From: VRUE01 sp963715625
GTDB lineage: Bacteria > Actinomycetota > Thermoleophilia > Solirubrobacterales > 70-9
Reading direction: 5' to 3'
Length of the DNA stretch: 64,000 nt
Assembly (NCBI GenBank): GCA_963715625.1
Contig: OY970260.1
Location: 2,170,001-2,234,000 of the forward strand
Shown here: positions 15,048-22,337 of the stretch, in pieces
Layout: each line of letters opens with the position of its first letter
How positions within the stretch are numbered: position 1 is the first letter of the stretch
Notes under the pieces: model-generated
What the model saw: the letters and a program-made list of their open reading frames with translations, nothing else
Database searches by the model: none
Told to the model about the DNA's origin: nothing
Program-made: the position numbers and the translations under genes

Positions 15048-15772
15048 CCGAGCTCGCCCAGATAGTCGGTGGCTGGCCGCTGGTGATCTCGATGGCGGCG
15101 ACGGTCGCTGCCCAGAGCCTGCGCAACGGCCGGCGCCGCAGCGCCCTCAACGAGGCCCTGCACGAGCTGCGCCGCCCCCTGCAGGCCGTGGCGCTCGCGG
15201 CAGGGCCGACGGCTGCTGCGCCGGGAGGGGGCGAGGACCCGATGGAGCTTGCCGCGGCCGCGCTGGAAAGGCTCGATCGCGAGATCAACGGCGGCCCGCT
15301 GGCGCCCGTCTGGGGGCGGGTCGAAGCGCGCTCGCTGGCCGAGGCCGCGGTGGCGCGCTGGCAGGCCAGGGCGAAGCTCGCCGACGGCTCGCTGGAGCTG
15401 CGCTGGAACGCGGGCAGGGCGATCGTCAACGGGGACCGCTGCGCGCTGGCGCAGGCGATCGACAACCTGATCGTCAACGCGATCGAGCACGGCGGGCCGA
15501 CGATCGTCCTCGCCGCGCGGCGCCGCGAAGGCCGGCTGCGGATCGCCGTCGTCGATTCCGGCTGCGCTTCGCGGCCGCGCGCGAGAGGCGGCGCTGCCCA
15601 GGAGGCGATCTCGCGCCTCTCCGGCCGGCGGCGCCACGGCCATGGCCTGGCCGTCGTGCGGCGCGTCGCCTCGGCCCACGAAGGCCGCTTCGTCCTCAAC
15701 CGGGCGGCGGCGGGGTCTCTGGCCGTGCTCGAGCTGCCGCTGGCCGACGACGACCCCGGCTGGGCGGCGTGA
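15044..15772 (+). CDS. Sensor histidine kinase, short form
   Basis: A 242-residue kinase starting at ATG 15044. One N-terminal hydrophobic segment (GWPLVISMAATVAAQSL) is followed directly by the phospho-acceptor helix (ALNEALHELRRPLQAV, His in HELRRPL). The ATP-binding domain has an N box (AIDNLIVNAIEHGG), a G1-like VVDSGCA and RRHGHGLAVVRRVA as G2. There is no extracellular sensing loop or HAMP domain, so the signal must come from the membrane or cytoplasm. The G1 box lacks the usual DxGxG, which may weaken kinase activity. Confidence 0.85.
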   Translation: MTELAQIVGGWPLVISMAATVAAQSLRNGRRRSALNEALHELRRPLQAVALAAGPTAAAPGGGEDPMELAAAALERLDREINGGPLAPVWGRVEARSLAEAAVARWQARAKLADGSLELRWNAGRAIVNGDRCALAQAIDNLIVNAIEHGGPTIVLAARRREGRLRIAVVDSGCASRPRARGGAAQEAISRLSGRRRHGHGLAVVRRVASAHEGRFVLNRAAAGSLAVLELPLADDDPGWAA

Positions 15773-16425
15773 GCCGCCGGGCGCGAGCGGCGGTCTTCCT
15801 CGCCGGGGCGGTGCTGGCCGCAGGGCTGGCGGCTGCGATCGCCGACGGCTACGGCTCGAGCATCTCTCGGGGCTATGGCCCGCTGAGGCCGGTGGTGGTT
15901 GTATCGCGCGGACTGCGGCCGGGTGGGCCGCTCGGGCCGCAGGATATAGCGGCCGCGCTGGAGGTCCGGCGCGTGCCCGTGCGCTTCGCCCCTCCGGACG
16001 CTCTCGGGTCCCCGCGCGAGGCGCTCGGGCTCGCGCCGGTCACGGCGGTGCCGGCCGGCTCCTACCTGCTCGCGGCGCAGCTGCGCCCCCCGCGCCGGCG
16101 CGAGCGCGGCGTCCCCGCCTTGGCGGGCCGGCGCCGCCCGGTCGAGATCTCCGTCAGCGGCGCCGAAGCGCTGCTGGCTGCGGGCGCCTCGCCGCGCGGG
16201 ACGAAGGTCAACGTGGTGGTGACGAGCGAACCGACCGGGGCCGGTCCCGGCCGCACATACGTGGCTGCGGCCGGGGTGCCGCTTCTTGCGCTGGGCCCGG
16301 GCGCCGACGGCCCCGGCCCGGGCGGCGCCTCGGCCGCCACCCTGGGCCTGACGAAGCGAGAGGCCCTGCGCCTGATCGCCGCGGAAAGCTTCGCCCGCAA
16401 GCTGACCCTGCTGCCTGAGGGCTAA
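15769..16425 (+). CDS. cpaB: CpaB/RcpC-like Tad assembly protein with SAF domain
   Basis: A 218-residue protein from GTG 15769 (GTGA overlap with the kinase). An N-terminal membrane anchor (AAVFLAGAVLAAGLAAAIA) precedes a SAF-like region (VVVVSRGLRPGGPLGPQDI...VPAGSYLLAAQL). The family places this protein in the periplasm/cell wall of Tad (tight adherence) pilus machines. The C-terminal region (PVEISVSGAEALLAAGASPR, TKVNVVVTSE) fits RcpC. The family is divergent, so the call rests partly on the CpaF, TadB and TadC genes that follow. Confidence 0.7.
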   Translation: MSRRARAAVFLAGAVLAAGLAAAIADGYGSSISRGYGPLRPVVVVSRGLRPGGPLGPQDIAAALEVRRVPVRFAPPDALGSPREALGLAPVTAVPAGSYLLAAQLRPPRRRERGVPALAGRRRPVEISVSGAEALLAAGASPRGTKVNVVVTSEPTGAGPGRTYVAAAGVPLLALGPGADGPGPGGASAATLGLTKREALRLIAAESFARKLTLLPEG

Positions 16426-16445
16426 GTGCTCACCGCCGCAAATCC

Positions 16446-16567
16446 TGTCCCGTTTGGCGGCTGCAAGTCTTCGCCTGGCTGCGTCCTCGCTCGCTCGCGT
16501 ACTTTTCAAGTACGCCACGCTCGCTGCGTCCTTGCCAGTCTCGACTTTCGCTCGCCAATCCGGGACA
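16446..16567. repeat. R1-family dispersed repeat, copy b
   Basis: Fills the cpaB-cpaF gap. The core (GCCTGGCTGCGTCCTCGCTC, CGCGTACTTTTCAAGTACGC, CACGCTCGCTGCGTCCTTGC) matches the reverse complement of the copy at 2820-2921. Its own outer arms TGTCCCGTTTGGCG and CGCCAATCCGGGACA are not shared with that copy, and the pairing continues weakly out to AGTGCTC (16425) and GAGCACT (16588). Confidence 0.88.
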
Positions 16568-16590
16568 CGACTTACGACGGGGAGCACTGA

Positions 16591-17733
16591 GTGGCGGCCC
16601 GCGAGCGCCACGTCGAGGAGCTCGCTGGCTCGCTGCGGGCGCGCCTGATCGAGCGGCGGCGCGGAGAGGCCGCGGCGGGGCGCGCGCTGGCGACGCCGCT
16701 CCCCGAAGAGGTTCGCGACCTGGTCGAGGAGGAGGCGGCGCTGCTGGGCGCCGAGGACCGGGCCGCGGTCGAGGCCCGCATCGTGCGCGACACGATCGGC
16801 CTCGGCCCGCTCGAGGAGCTCCTCGCCGACCCCACGGTCGAGGAGGTGATGGTCAACGGCCCCGGCAGCGTCTACGTCGAGCGCGCCGGGCGGATCGAGC
16901 CGGCCGGCGTCGCCTTTCCCGACGAGGAGGAGCTGCGCAACGCGATCGAGCGGATCCTGGCGCCGCTGGGCCGGCGCATCGACGAGCTCAGCCCGATGGT
17001 CGACGCGCGCCTCGCCGACGGCTCCCGGGTCAACGTCGTGATCCCGCCGCTGGCGATCGACGGGCCGGCGATCTCGATCCGGCGCTTCGGCGCCAGCAGG
17101 CCCGGCCCGGGCGAGCTGGTCGAGCTGGGCACGCTGACCCCGGGCCAGGCCGAGTCTCTCGAGGGCGCCGTGGCCGGGCGCCGCAGCGTCCTGATCAGCG
17201 GCGGCACAGGGTCGGGCAAGACGACCTTGCTGGGCGCGCTCTCCAGCTTCATCGCACCCGGGGAGCGGGTGGTGACGATCGAGGACGCGGCCGAGCTGCG
17301 CCTCCAGCAGCCCCACGTGGTGCGGCTGGAGAGCCGCCCGGCGAGCGTCGAGGGGCGCGGCGAGGTGACCGTGCGAGACCTGCTGCGCAACGCCCTGCGG
17401 ATGCGGCCCGACCGGATCGTGATCGGGGAGGTGCGCGGCCCGGAGGCGCTCGACCTGCTGACCGCGCTCAACACCGGCCACGACGGCGCGCTCTCCACCG
17501 TCCACGCCAACTCTCCCGGCGATGCCTTGGCCAGGCTGGAGACCCTGGCTCTGATGGCTGGGCTGGGCTTGCCCCACGGCGCGATCGCCGAGCAGGTGCA
17601 GCGCGGCATCGACCTCGTCGTGCATGTCGAGCGGAGTGGCGACGGCGCCAGGCGGGTGACCGAGATCGCCGAGGTCGTGCGGGTGGCCGGGGCGACCGCC
17701 GTGCGCGCGCTCGAGCCCCCGGCCCCGCGATGA
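16591..17733 (+). CDS. cpaF: Tad secretion ATPase CpaF/TadA
   Basis: A 380-residue ATPase from GTG 16591. The N-terminal domain carries TIGLGPLEELLADPTVEEVM, the standard CpaF start. Walker A is SGGTGSGKTTLLGAL; the Asp box is VVTIEDAAELRL; Walker B is RPDRIVIGEVRGPEALDLL; the His box is TGHDGALSTVHANSPGDAL. The family forms hexamers at the inner face of the membrane and drives pilus or substrate assembly. It overlaps tadB by four bases. A dispersed repeat separates it from cpaB. Confidence 0.95.
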   Translation: MAARERHVEELAGSLRARLIERRRGEAAAGRALATPLPEEVRDLVEEEAALLGAEDRAAVEARIVRDTIGLGPLEELLADPTVEEVMVNGPGSVYVERAGRIEPAGVAFPDEEELRNAIERILAPLGRRIDELSPMVDARLADGSRVNVVIPPLAIDGPAISIRRFGASRPGPGELVELGTLTPGQAESLEGAVAGRRSVLISGGTGSGKTTLLGALSSFIAPGERVVTIEDAAELRLQQPHVVRLESRPASVEGRGEVTVRDLLRNALRMRPDRIVIGEVRGPEALDLLTALNTGHDGALSTVHANSPGDALARLETLALMAGLGLPHGAIAEQVQRGIDLVVHVERSGDGARRVTEIAEVVRVAGATAVRALEPPAPR

Positions 17734-18587
17734 GCGATGGGCCCGGGATATCGCTGACGCTCGCCGGCGCCGCGGCCGGAGGGCTCGCCGCGTTGGGAGT
17801 GCGGGAGGCGGTGCTGGCGACGCCGGCCCTCGCCTCCTGGGTGCAGGCGGCCCTGGAGCCGTTGCGGCGTGCCGGCCGCGAGGGCTACGCGCCCTCGGCG
17901 CCGGAGCGCCGCCGCCTCGCCGTGCTGGGCACCCTCGCCGCGATAGCCGGCGGCTGGTTCCTGGCCGGGACGACGCTCGCGCTGCCGCTGGCGGTGGCCG
18001 GGCCGGCTCTGGCCGCCTCGGCGGTGAATGCCCGCCGCCGGCGCTACCGCCGCGCGGTCGAGCGCGCCCTGCCCGACGTCGCCCTGGCGATCGCCGACTC
18101 GCTCAGCGCCGGGCGGTCGCTGCGCGCGTCGCTGCCGGCCGCGGCCACGTCGCTCGACGGCCCGCCGGCGGTCGAGCTGTCGCGGCTCGGCGCCGAGCTC
18201 GAGCTCGGATCGCCGACCGCCGCGGCGATCGCGGCGTGGCGCCGGCGCATGCGCTCGGCCCGGGTCGATGCCTTCGCCGCGGCGCTGCTCAGCCAGCGCC
18301 TCGCCGGCGGCGACCTCGCCGGGTTGATGCGCCGCTTCGCCGAGGGGGCGGCGGAGCGCGACCGGGTTGCGGAGGACGCGAAGGCGGCGACCTCGCAGGC
18401 GCGCTTCACCGGGCTGCTGGTGGTCGCGATGCCGAGCGGCGGCGCGCTCTTCGCCGAGCTGATCCAGCCGGGCTTCCTGGCCAAGGTGCTCGCTGCACCG
18501 GCCTCCGCGGTGCTGCTGGGGATGGCGGGTGGGCTCCAGGTCGCCGGCTTCGTCGCGATCCGCCGCCTCTCGCGGGTGGCCGGGTGA
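17730..18587 (+). CDS. tadB: Tad inner-membrane platform protein TadB
   Basis: A 285-residue protein with N-terminal hydrophobic helices, a cytoplasmic type II secretion F domain (RRYRRAVERALPDVALAIAD, SLSAGRSLRASLPAAA, SQRLAGGDLAGLMRRFAEGA) and C-terminal helices (LLVVAMPSGGALFAELIQPG, VLLGMAGGLQVAGFVAI). It should form the membrane platform with TadC, above the CpaF hexamer. Four-base overlaps on both sides (ATGA with cpaF, GTGA with tadC) indicate tight co-translation. Confidence 0.88.
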   Translation: MSDGPGISLTLAGAAAGGLAALGVREAVLATPALASWVQAALEPLRRAGREGYAPSAPERRRLAVLGTLAAIAGGWFLAGTTLALPLAVAGPALAASAVNARRRRYRRAVERALPDVALAIADSLSAGRSLRASLPAAATSLDGPPAVELSRLGAELELGSPTAAAIAAWRRRMRSARVDAFAAALLSQRLAGGDLAGLMRRFAEGAAERDRVAEDAKAATSQARFTGLLVVAMPSGGALFAELIQPGFLAKVLAAPASAVLLGMAGGLQVAGFVAIRRLSRVAG

Positions 18588-19213
18588 GGCCGGCGGCGCT
18601 GCCGGCGAGGCTCGCCTGCGCGGCGGCCGGCGGGCTCGCCGCCCTCGCGGCGGCGCCGGCGGCGCCCGGTCACCTCTCTCTCCTCGTCGCGGTCGGCATG
18701 CCGGTCGCGGGCTTCCTCGTGCCCGACGCCCTGCGCCAGCGGCGCGCCAGGCTTCGCCGCCGCCGCCTGGTCGCGGCCCTGCCCGACGCCCTCGACCTGC
18801 TCGCCGTCGCCGTCGCGGCCGGCCGCAGCCCGGCGGCCGGCTTCGCCGAGCTGGCCGAGGCGGGGGAGGGGCCGCTGGCCGAGGAGATGCGGATGGCCGT
18901 CGCCGAGATCTCCTGCGGCCGCCCCCTCGCCGAGGCGCTGAAATCGCTCCGCGCGCGCGTCCCGGGGAGCGAGATGGCGACCCTGTGCGCCTCGATCGAG
19001 CGCTCCCGTCGCTACGGCTCGCCCCTCGCCGAGCAGCTCCGCCGCCAGTCGAGCGCCCTGCGCCGTGACCAGCGCCGCGCCGTCGAGGAGCGAGCCGCCC
19101 GCGCCGCTCCCAAGATCCAGCTCGTCGTCGCCCTCGTCCTCGTCCCCTCTGTCCTGCTGATGATCGCCGCCGCGCTGATCGCCAACGCCGACGTTCTCTT
19201 CGCGGGGTTCTGA
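18584..19213 (+). CDS. tadC: Tad inner-membrane platform protein TadC
   Basis: A 209-residue protein from GTG 18584. It has the F-domain pattern seen in TadB: RRRRLVAALPDALDLLAVAV, AAGRSPAAGFAELAEAG and GSEMATLCASIERSRRYGSP, with a C-terminal membrane helix (IQLVVALVLVPSVLLMIAAA). It is the last gene of the run. No prepilin (Flp), TadE/TadF pseudopilin or prepilin peptidase follows; the next gene is on the other strand. Confidence 0.87.
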   Translation: MRPAALPARLACAAAGGLAALAAAPAAPGHLSLLVAVGMPVAGFLVPDALRQRRARLRRRRLVAALPDALDLLAVAVAAGRSPAAGFAELAEAGEGPLAEEMRMAVAEISCGRPLAEALKSLRARVPGSEMATLCASIERSRRYGSPLAEQLRRQSSALRRDQRRAVEERAARAAPKIQLVVALVLVPSVLLMIAAALIANADVLFAGF

Positions 19214-19227
19214 CTTAGAACCCGTCT

Positions 19228-20064
19228 CTAAGCGGTTTCCAGCGCCTCTTCGCGCAGGCGCTTCGCAACCGCGGCGGACGCGGCGCCGACGGTGTCCAGC
19301 TCGGCGGCGCTCTCCTTGTGGCCGCTGACGTAGCAGCAGAGGGTGCCGCCGACCAGCTCGAAGGCGAACTTCTCCGGCGCCTGCTCACCCAGCCAGACGA
19401 TGAAGGTGGGGGAGAAGAGGCGGCGCAGCCAGACCTGGTCCTGCCCCTCGTTGGCGAAGATCTCGTAGCGCTCGTCGACGGCGGCGCTCTCCAGCTCGAC
19501 CCGCTGCTTTGAGCCGCGGAAGGCGTCCTCGAGCTTCTCCAGCGCGCGCAGGCCGAACTTGCGCTGGCAGTAGAGCTCGGGAACGTGGGCGGCGCACTCC
19601 GGCACCTCGATCAGGCCCAGCGTGTAGCGGTAGTAGCTGGTCTGCCGGTTGCCCTCGCTGTCGGTGGTCTCCTCCTCATAGGTGTAGAGGGCGAGGACGC
19701 CGTCGACGCCGGCGGCCAGGGAGCCGGCGAGGGTGCGCTCGGCGTAGCGGTCGTCGCCTTTGCGCAGCAGCGGCGTCGCCGGCGGCAGCGGTCCGCGGTC
19801 CGCGAGCGCCAGCCCCCGCTGGCGGGCATAGGAGTCGAAGAAGGCGTCCTCGGCGCGCGAGTCGGCAATCGCGAAGACGACCAGGATGGCGAGCAGGAGG
19901 GTGCCGAGGGCCGCAGCGCCCCCGATTGCCGCGCCGAGGAAGACCGCCGCCGCGACTCCCGCGGCCACGACGGCGACCCCCGTCGCGATCCAGGTCGCCG
20001 GCTTGCCCAGCAGCTCCCGGAAGTGGAAGCCGCGCAGGTCGTTGGCGTCGTCGGGCAAGTTCAT
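19228..20064 (-). CDS. Membrane protein of unknown function
   Basis: A 278-residue protein from ATG 20064 (alternative GTG 20079). Two adjacent transmembrane helices lie near the N-terminus (ATWIATGVAVVAAGVAAAVF and AALGTLLLAILVVFAIADS). A large soluble C-terminal part follows with ARQRGLALADRGPLPPATPL, YRYTLGLIEVPECAAHVPEL and FSPTFIVWLGEQAPEKFAFE. The soluble part has the general look of domains found in DUF3137-type and related membrane proteins, but I cannot assign it. It is convergent with tadC, so it is not part of that operon. Confidence 0.6.
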   Translation of the reverse strand: MNLPDDANDLRGFHFRELLGKPATWIATGVAVVAAGVAAAVFLGAAIGGAAALGTLLLAILVVFAIADSRAEDAFFDSYARQRGLALADRGPLPPATPLLRKGDDRYAERTLAGSLAAGVDGVLALYTYEEETTDSEGNRQTSYYRYTLGLIEVPECAAHVPELYCQRKFGLRALEKLEDAFRGSKQRVELESAAVDERYEIFANEGQDQVWLRRLFSPTFIVWLGEQAPEKFAFELVGGTLCCYVSGHKESAAELDTVGAASAAVAKRLREEALETA

Positions 20065-20193
20065 CGCGTCTCTCGTCACACCCTCCAGGGCGTGGCTGAG
20101 CTTATCCCCCGTATGTGGCGGGTTAAGTCAGACACCCCCCGGTGAGCGCGGGGGCGGGGATGCAAATGGGCTTGCAGGATGGGGTCGTGTTGC

Positions 20194-20219
20194 AAAGTGG
20201 GGGAAAGTGGGTTATTGTG
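20194..20219 (+). promoter_or_regulatory. MraZ operator: repeated GTGGG boxes upstream of mraZ
   Basis: AAAGTGGGGG and AAAGTGGGTT start ten bases apart, one helical turn, followed by a weaker TTATTGTGCC. Arrays of TGGG(A/G)-type boxes at this spacing are the known binding sites of MraZ, which autoregulates the dcw operon. They lie about 115 bases before the mraZ start. Confidence 0.75.
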
Positions 20220-20237
20220 CCGCTCGAGTTGAAGCCC

Positions 20238-20282
20238 AGGACCGGGGTGGTGAGGTTCCTCCCACCTCATCACTCCGGTCCT
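20238..20282 (+). promoter_or_regulatory. Long hairpin in the dcw operon leader
   Basis: AGGACCGGGGTGGTGAGGT and ACCTCATCACTCCGGTCCT pair over 19 bases with two mismatches around a 7-base loop. It lies between the MraZ boxes and the mraZ start codon and would be transcribed. There is no T-run, so a simple terminator is unlikely. It may be another of the scattered palindromes or a regulatory stem. Confidence 0.6.
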
Positions 20283-20332
20283 AACTCTCTTCCCAGCACT
20301 CCACGCACAGCTCGCACGGAAAGGAACCGGCG

Positions 20333-20776
20333 GTGGCATTTCGGGGCCTCTACGAGCACAGTCTCGATTCCAAGGATCGCCTCACGGTTCCCTCCAGGTT
20401 TCGGGCGGCGCTCTCCGGTGGAGTCGTTCTCTCCAAGGGCTTCGACCCCTGCGTCTGGGTGCACACGACCGAGGAGTTCGAGCAGCTCTCCGACCGCTTC
20501 CTCTCGCCGCACAGCCCCTTCGGGCGCGACGCGCGCCAGCTGCGCCGCCGCTTTCACGGCGGCTCCTTCGACGAGAAGCTCGACTCCGCCGGGCGCATCC
20601 GGGTGCCCAAGCCGCTGATCGAGCACGCCGGCCTCGCCGGCCCCTGCGTCGTGATCGGGGCGGGGGAGTACCTGGAGATCTGGAACGCCGAGGACTGGGC
20701 GAAGCAGGAGGCCGAGCTCGACTCCTCCGCGCCGGAGATCGCCGAGGGCCTGGCCGCGAGCGGAGCGCCTGAGTGA
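20333..20776 (+). CDS. mraZ: Transcriptional regulator MraZ
   Basis: A 147-residue protein from GTG 20333, with GGAAAGG upstream. It has the two AbrB-like MraZ repeats: FRGLYEHSLDSKDRLTVPSR with FDPCVWVHTTEEFEQL, then GGSFDEKLDSAGRIRVPKPL with YLEIWNAEDWAKQE. The DSKDR and DSAGR loops bind DNA. MraZ binds repeated boxes at its own promoter and tunes the division and cell-wall operon, and matching boxes are present at 20194-20219. It is the first gene of the dcw cluster. Confidence 0.95.
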   Translation: MAFRGLYEHSLDSKDRLTVPSRFRAALSGGVVLSKGFDPCVWVHTTEEFEQLSDRFLSPHSPFGRDARQLRRRFHGGSFDEKLDSAGRIRVPKPLIEHAGLAGPCVVIGAGEYLEIWNAEDWAKQEAELDSSAPEIAEGLAASGAPE

Positions 20777-20777
20777 G

Positions 20778-21794
20778 ATGGCGGCCCGCGCGCACCCAGC
20801 CCCGACTCACCGCACCCCGCAGGTAGACCGCGCAACCCTTATCTACATGCCGACCGAGCACAAACCCGTCCTCGCCGCCGAGCTGGTCGCCCTGCTCGCG
20901 CCCGAGCCCGGACAGACCGCCGTCGACTGCACCTTCGGCGGCGGCGGCCACGCGCGCCGCGTCGCCGAGGCGCTCGGGCCGGAGGGGACGCTCGTCTGCA
21001 TCGACCGCGATCCCGCCGCCGGGACTCGCTTCGAGGCTTTCGCCGCCGAGGTCCCGTGCGCAACGCGCTTCCTCAGCACCGACTTCGCGGCAGGTCTCCG
21101 CACCCTGCGCGGCGAAGGCATCCACCCAGACATGGTCTACATGGATCTGGGGATGTCCTCGATGCAGGTCGACGCCTGGGAGCGGGGCTTCTCCTATTCC
21201 TATGACGCACCGCTCGACATGCGCATGGACACGCGCCAGCAGCTGAGCGCCGCCGACATCGTCAACGAGTGGCCCGAGGCGCGCCTGGCCCAGGTGCTGC
21301 GCCGCTTCGGCGAGGAGCGCTACGCGGGCGGCATCGCCCGCGAGATCGCCCGCCGCCGGCCGCTCGCCACCACCTCCGAGCTCGTCGACGCGATCAAGGC
21401 GGGCATGCCCGCCTCGGCCCGCTTCGGCGGCGGCCACCCCGCCAAGCGGACCTTCCAGGCGATCCGGATCGCGGTCAACGGCGAGCTCGACTCGCTCGAG
21501 GACGCGCTGCCCACGGCCTGGGGGATGCTGCCAGTCGGCGGCCGCCTCGCCGCGATCTCCTTCCACTCGCTGGAGGACCGCCCGGTGAAGCGCTTCATGG
21601 CGGAGCGCGCGCGCGGCTGCGTCTGCCCGCCCGAGCTGCCCGTCTGCGTCTGCGGCCGCAAGCCCGAAGCCGAGCTGCTGACCCGCCGTGCTGTCGCTCC
21701 CGGCCCCGATGAGGTCGCCGCCAACCCGCGCTCGAAGTCTGCCCACTTGCGCGCCGCGGTCAAGGTCGCCGAGTCGGTCGAGGCGGTCGCCTGA
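20778..21794 (+). CDS. rsmH: 16S rRNA (cytosine-1402-N4)-methyltransferase RsmH
   Basis: 338 residues from ATG 20778, one base after the mraZ stop. A second start at 20847 (MPTEHKPVL) would match the usual length better, and either could be used. SAM-binding motif DCTFGGGGHARRVA, then DRDPAAGTRF, MVYMDLGMSSMQVD, and the characteristic FSYSYDAPLDMRMD and GGRLAAISFHSLEDRPVKRF. The Cys-rich RGCVCPPELPVCVCG near the end is typical. It methylates C1402 in the ribosomal P site. Its stop overlaps ftsL (TGATG). Confidence 0.95.
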   Translation: MAARAHPAPTHRTPQVDRATLIYMPTEHKPVLAAELVALLAPEPGQTAVDCTFGGGGHARRVAEALGPEGTLVCIDRDPAAGTRFEAFAAEVPCATRFLSTDFAAGLRTLRGEGIHPDMVYMDLGMSSMQVDAWERGFSYSYDAPLDMRMDTRQQLSAADIVNEWPEARLAQVLRRFGEERYAGGIAREIARRRPLATTSELVDAIKAGMPASARFGGGHPAKRTFQAIRIAVNGELDSLEDALPTAWGMLPVGGRLAAISFHSLEDRPVKRFMAERARGCVCPPELPVCVCGRKPEAELLTRRAVAPGPDEVAANPRSKSAHLRAAVKVAESVEAVA

Positions 21795-22324
21795 TGGCTG
21801 CCGCCGCGACAGCGCGAACGGCGGCGCCGGCACGGGCGCCGGCCCGCAAGAAGTCCCCCGCGCTCAGAGCCGCTCCGGCCCGCAAGCCGGCCCACAAAGC
21901 TCCCCCGCCGCGACGGGCGCCGACCCGCCGGCCGGGTGCCCAGCTGATCCCGATCGCGGTCGGCACCGCGACCGCCGTTCGCCACCTGCCCGACTCCGGC
22001 CTGATGGTGCGGATGACCCGCGGCCGCGCCTGGATCGGCGTGCTCGGGCTGCTGCTGGCCGGGATCGTCGCCCTCAACGTGGTCACGCTCAGCCTCGCCG
22101 CCTCCGCCGGGCGCATCGACCAGAACATCCAGGCGCTCGACCAGGAGAACTCGATCCTGCGCAGCCGCGACGCGCAGCTCTCCGGCGCGGCGCGGGTGCG
22201 CCACGACGCCGCGGCGCTGGGTCTCACGGTGGCTGCCGCGGACGGGATCGGCTTCGTCGAGACGGGACCGCGCGACGTCGCCATCGCCGCCCAGCGGCTC
22301 GCCGCCGCCGTCTCGGGCTACTGA
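21794..22324 (+). CDS. ftsL: FtsL-like septum protein
   Basis: 176 residues. A long Ala/Pro/Arg-rich cytoplasmic segment (about 70 residues) precedes one transmembrane helix (WIGVLGLLLAGIVALNVVTL). A short helical, coiled-coil-like region follows (GRIDQNIQALDQENSILRSR). Topology, size and position between rsmH and the FtsI gene fit FtsL, whose sequence is poorly conserved, so the name rests mainly on context. FtsL forms a complex with FtsB and FtsQ that activates FtsWI. Confidence 0.65.
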   Translation: MAAAATARTAAPARAPARKKSPALRAAPARKPAHKAPPPRRAPTRRPGAQLIPIAVGTATAVRHLPDSGLMVRMTRGRAWIGVLGLLLAGIVALNVVTLSLAASAGRIDQNIQALDQENSILRSRDAQLSGAARVRHDAAALGLTVAAADGIGFVETGPRDVAIAAQRLAAAVSGY

Positions 22325-22337
22325 GGGGCGCCCGGTC

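Noticed and set aside
20238..20282. Calling the mraZ leader hairpin a terminator
   Set aside because: No T-run follows, and it precedes an operon that must be expressed.
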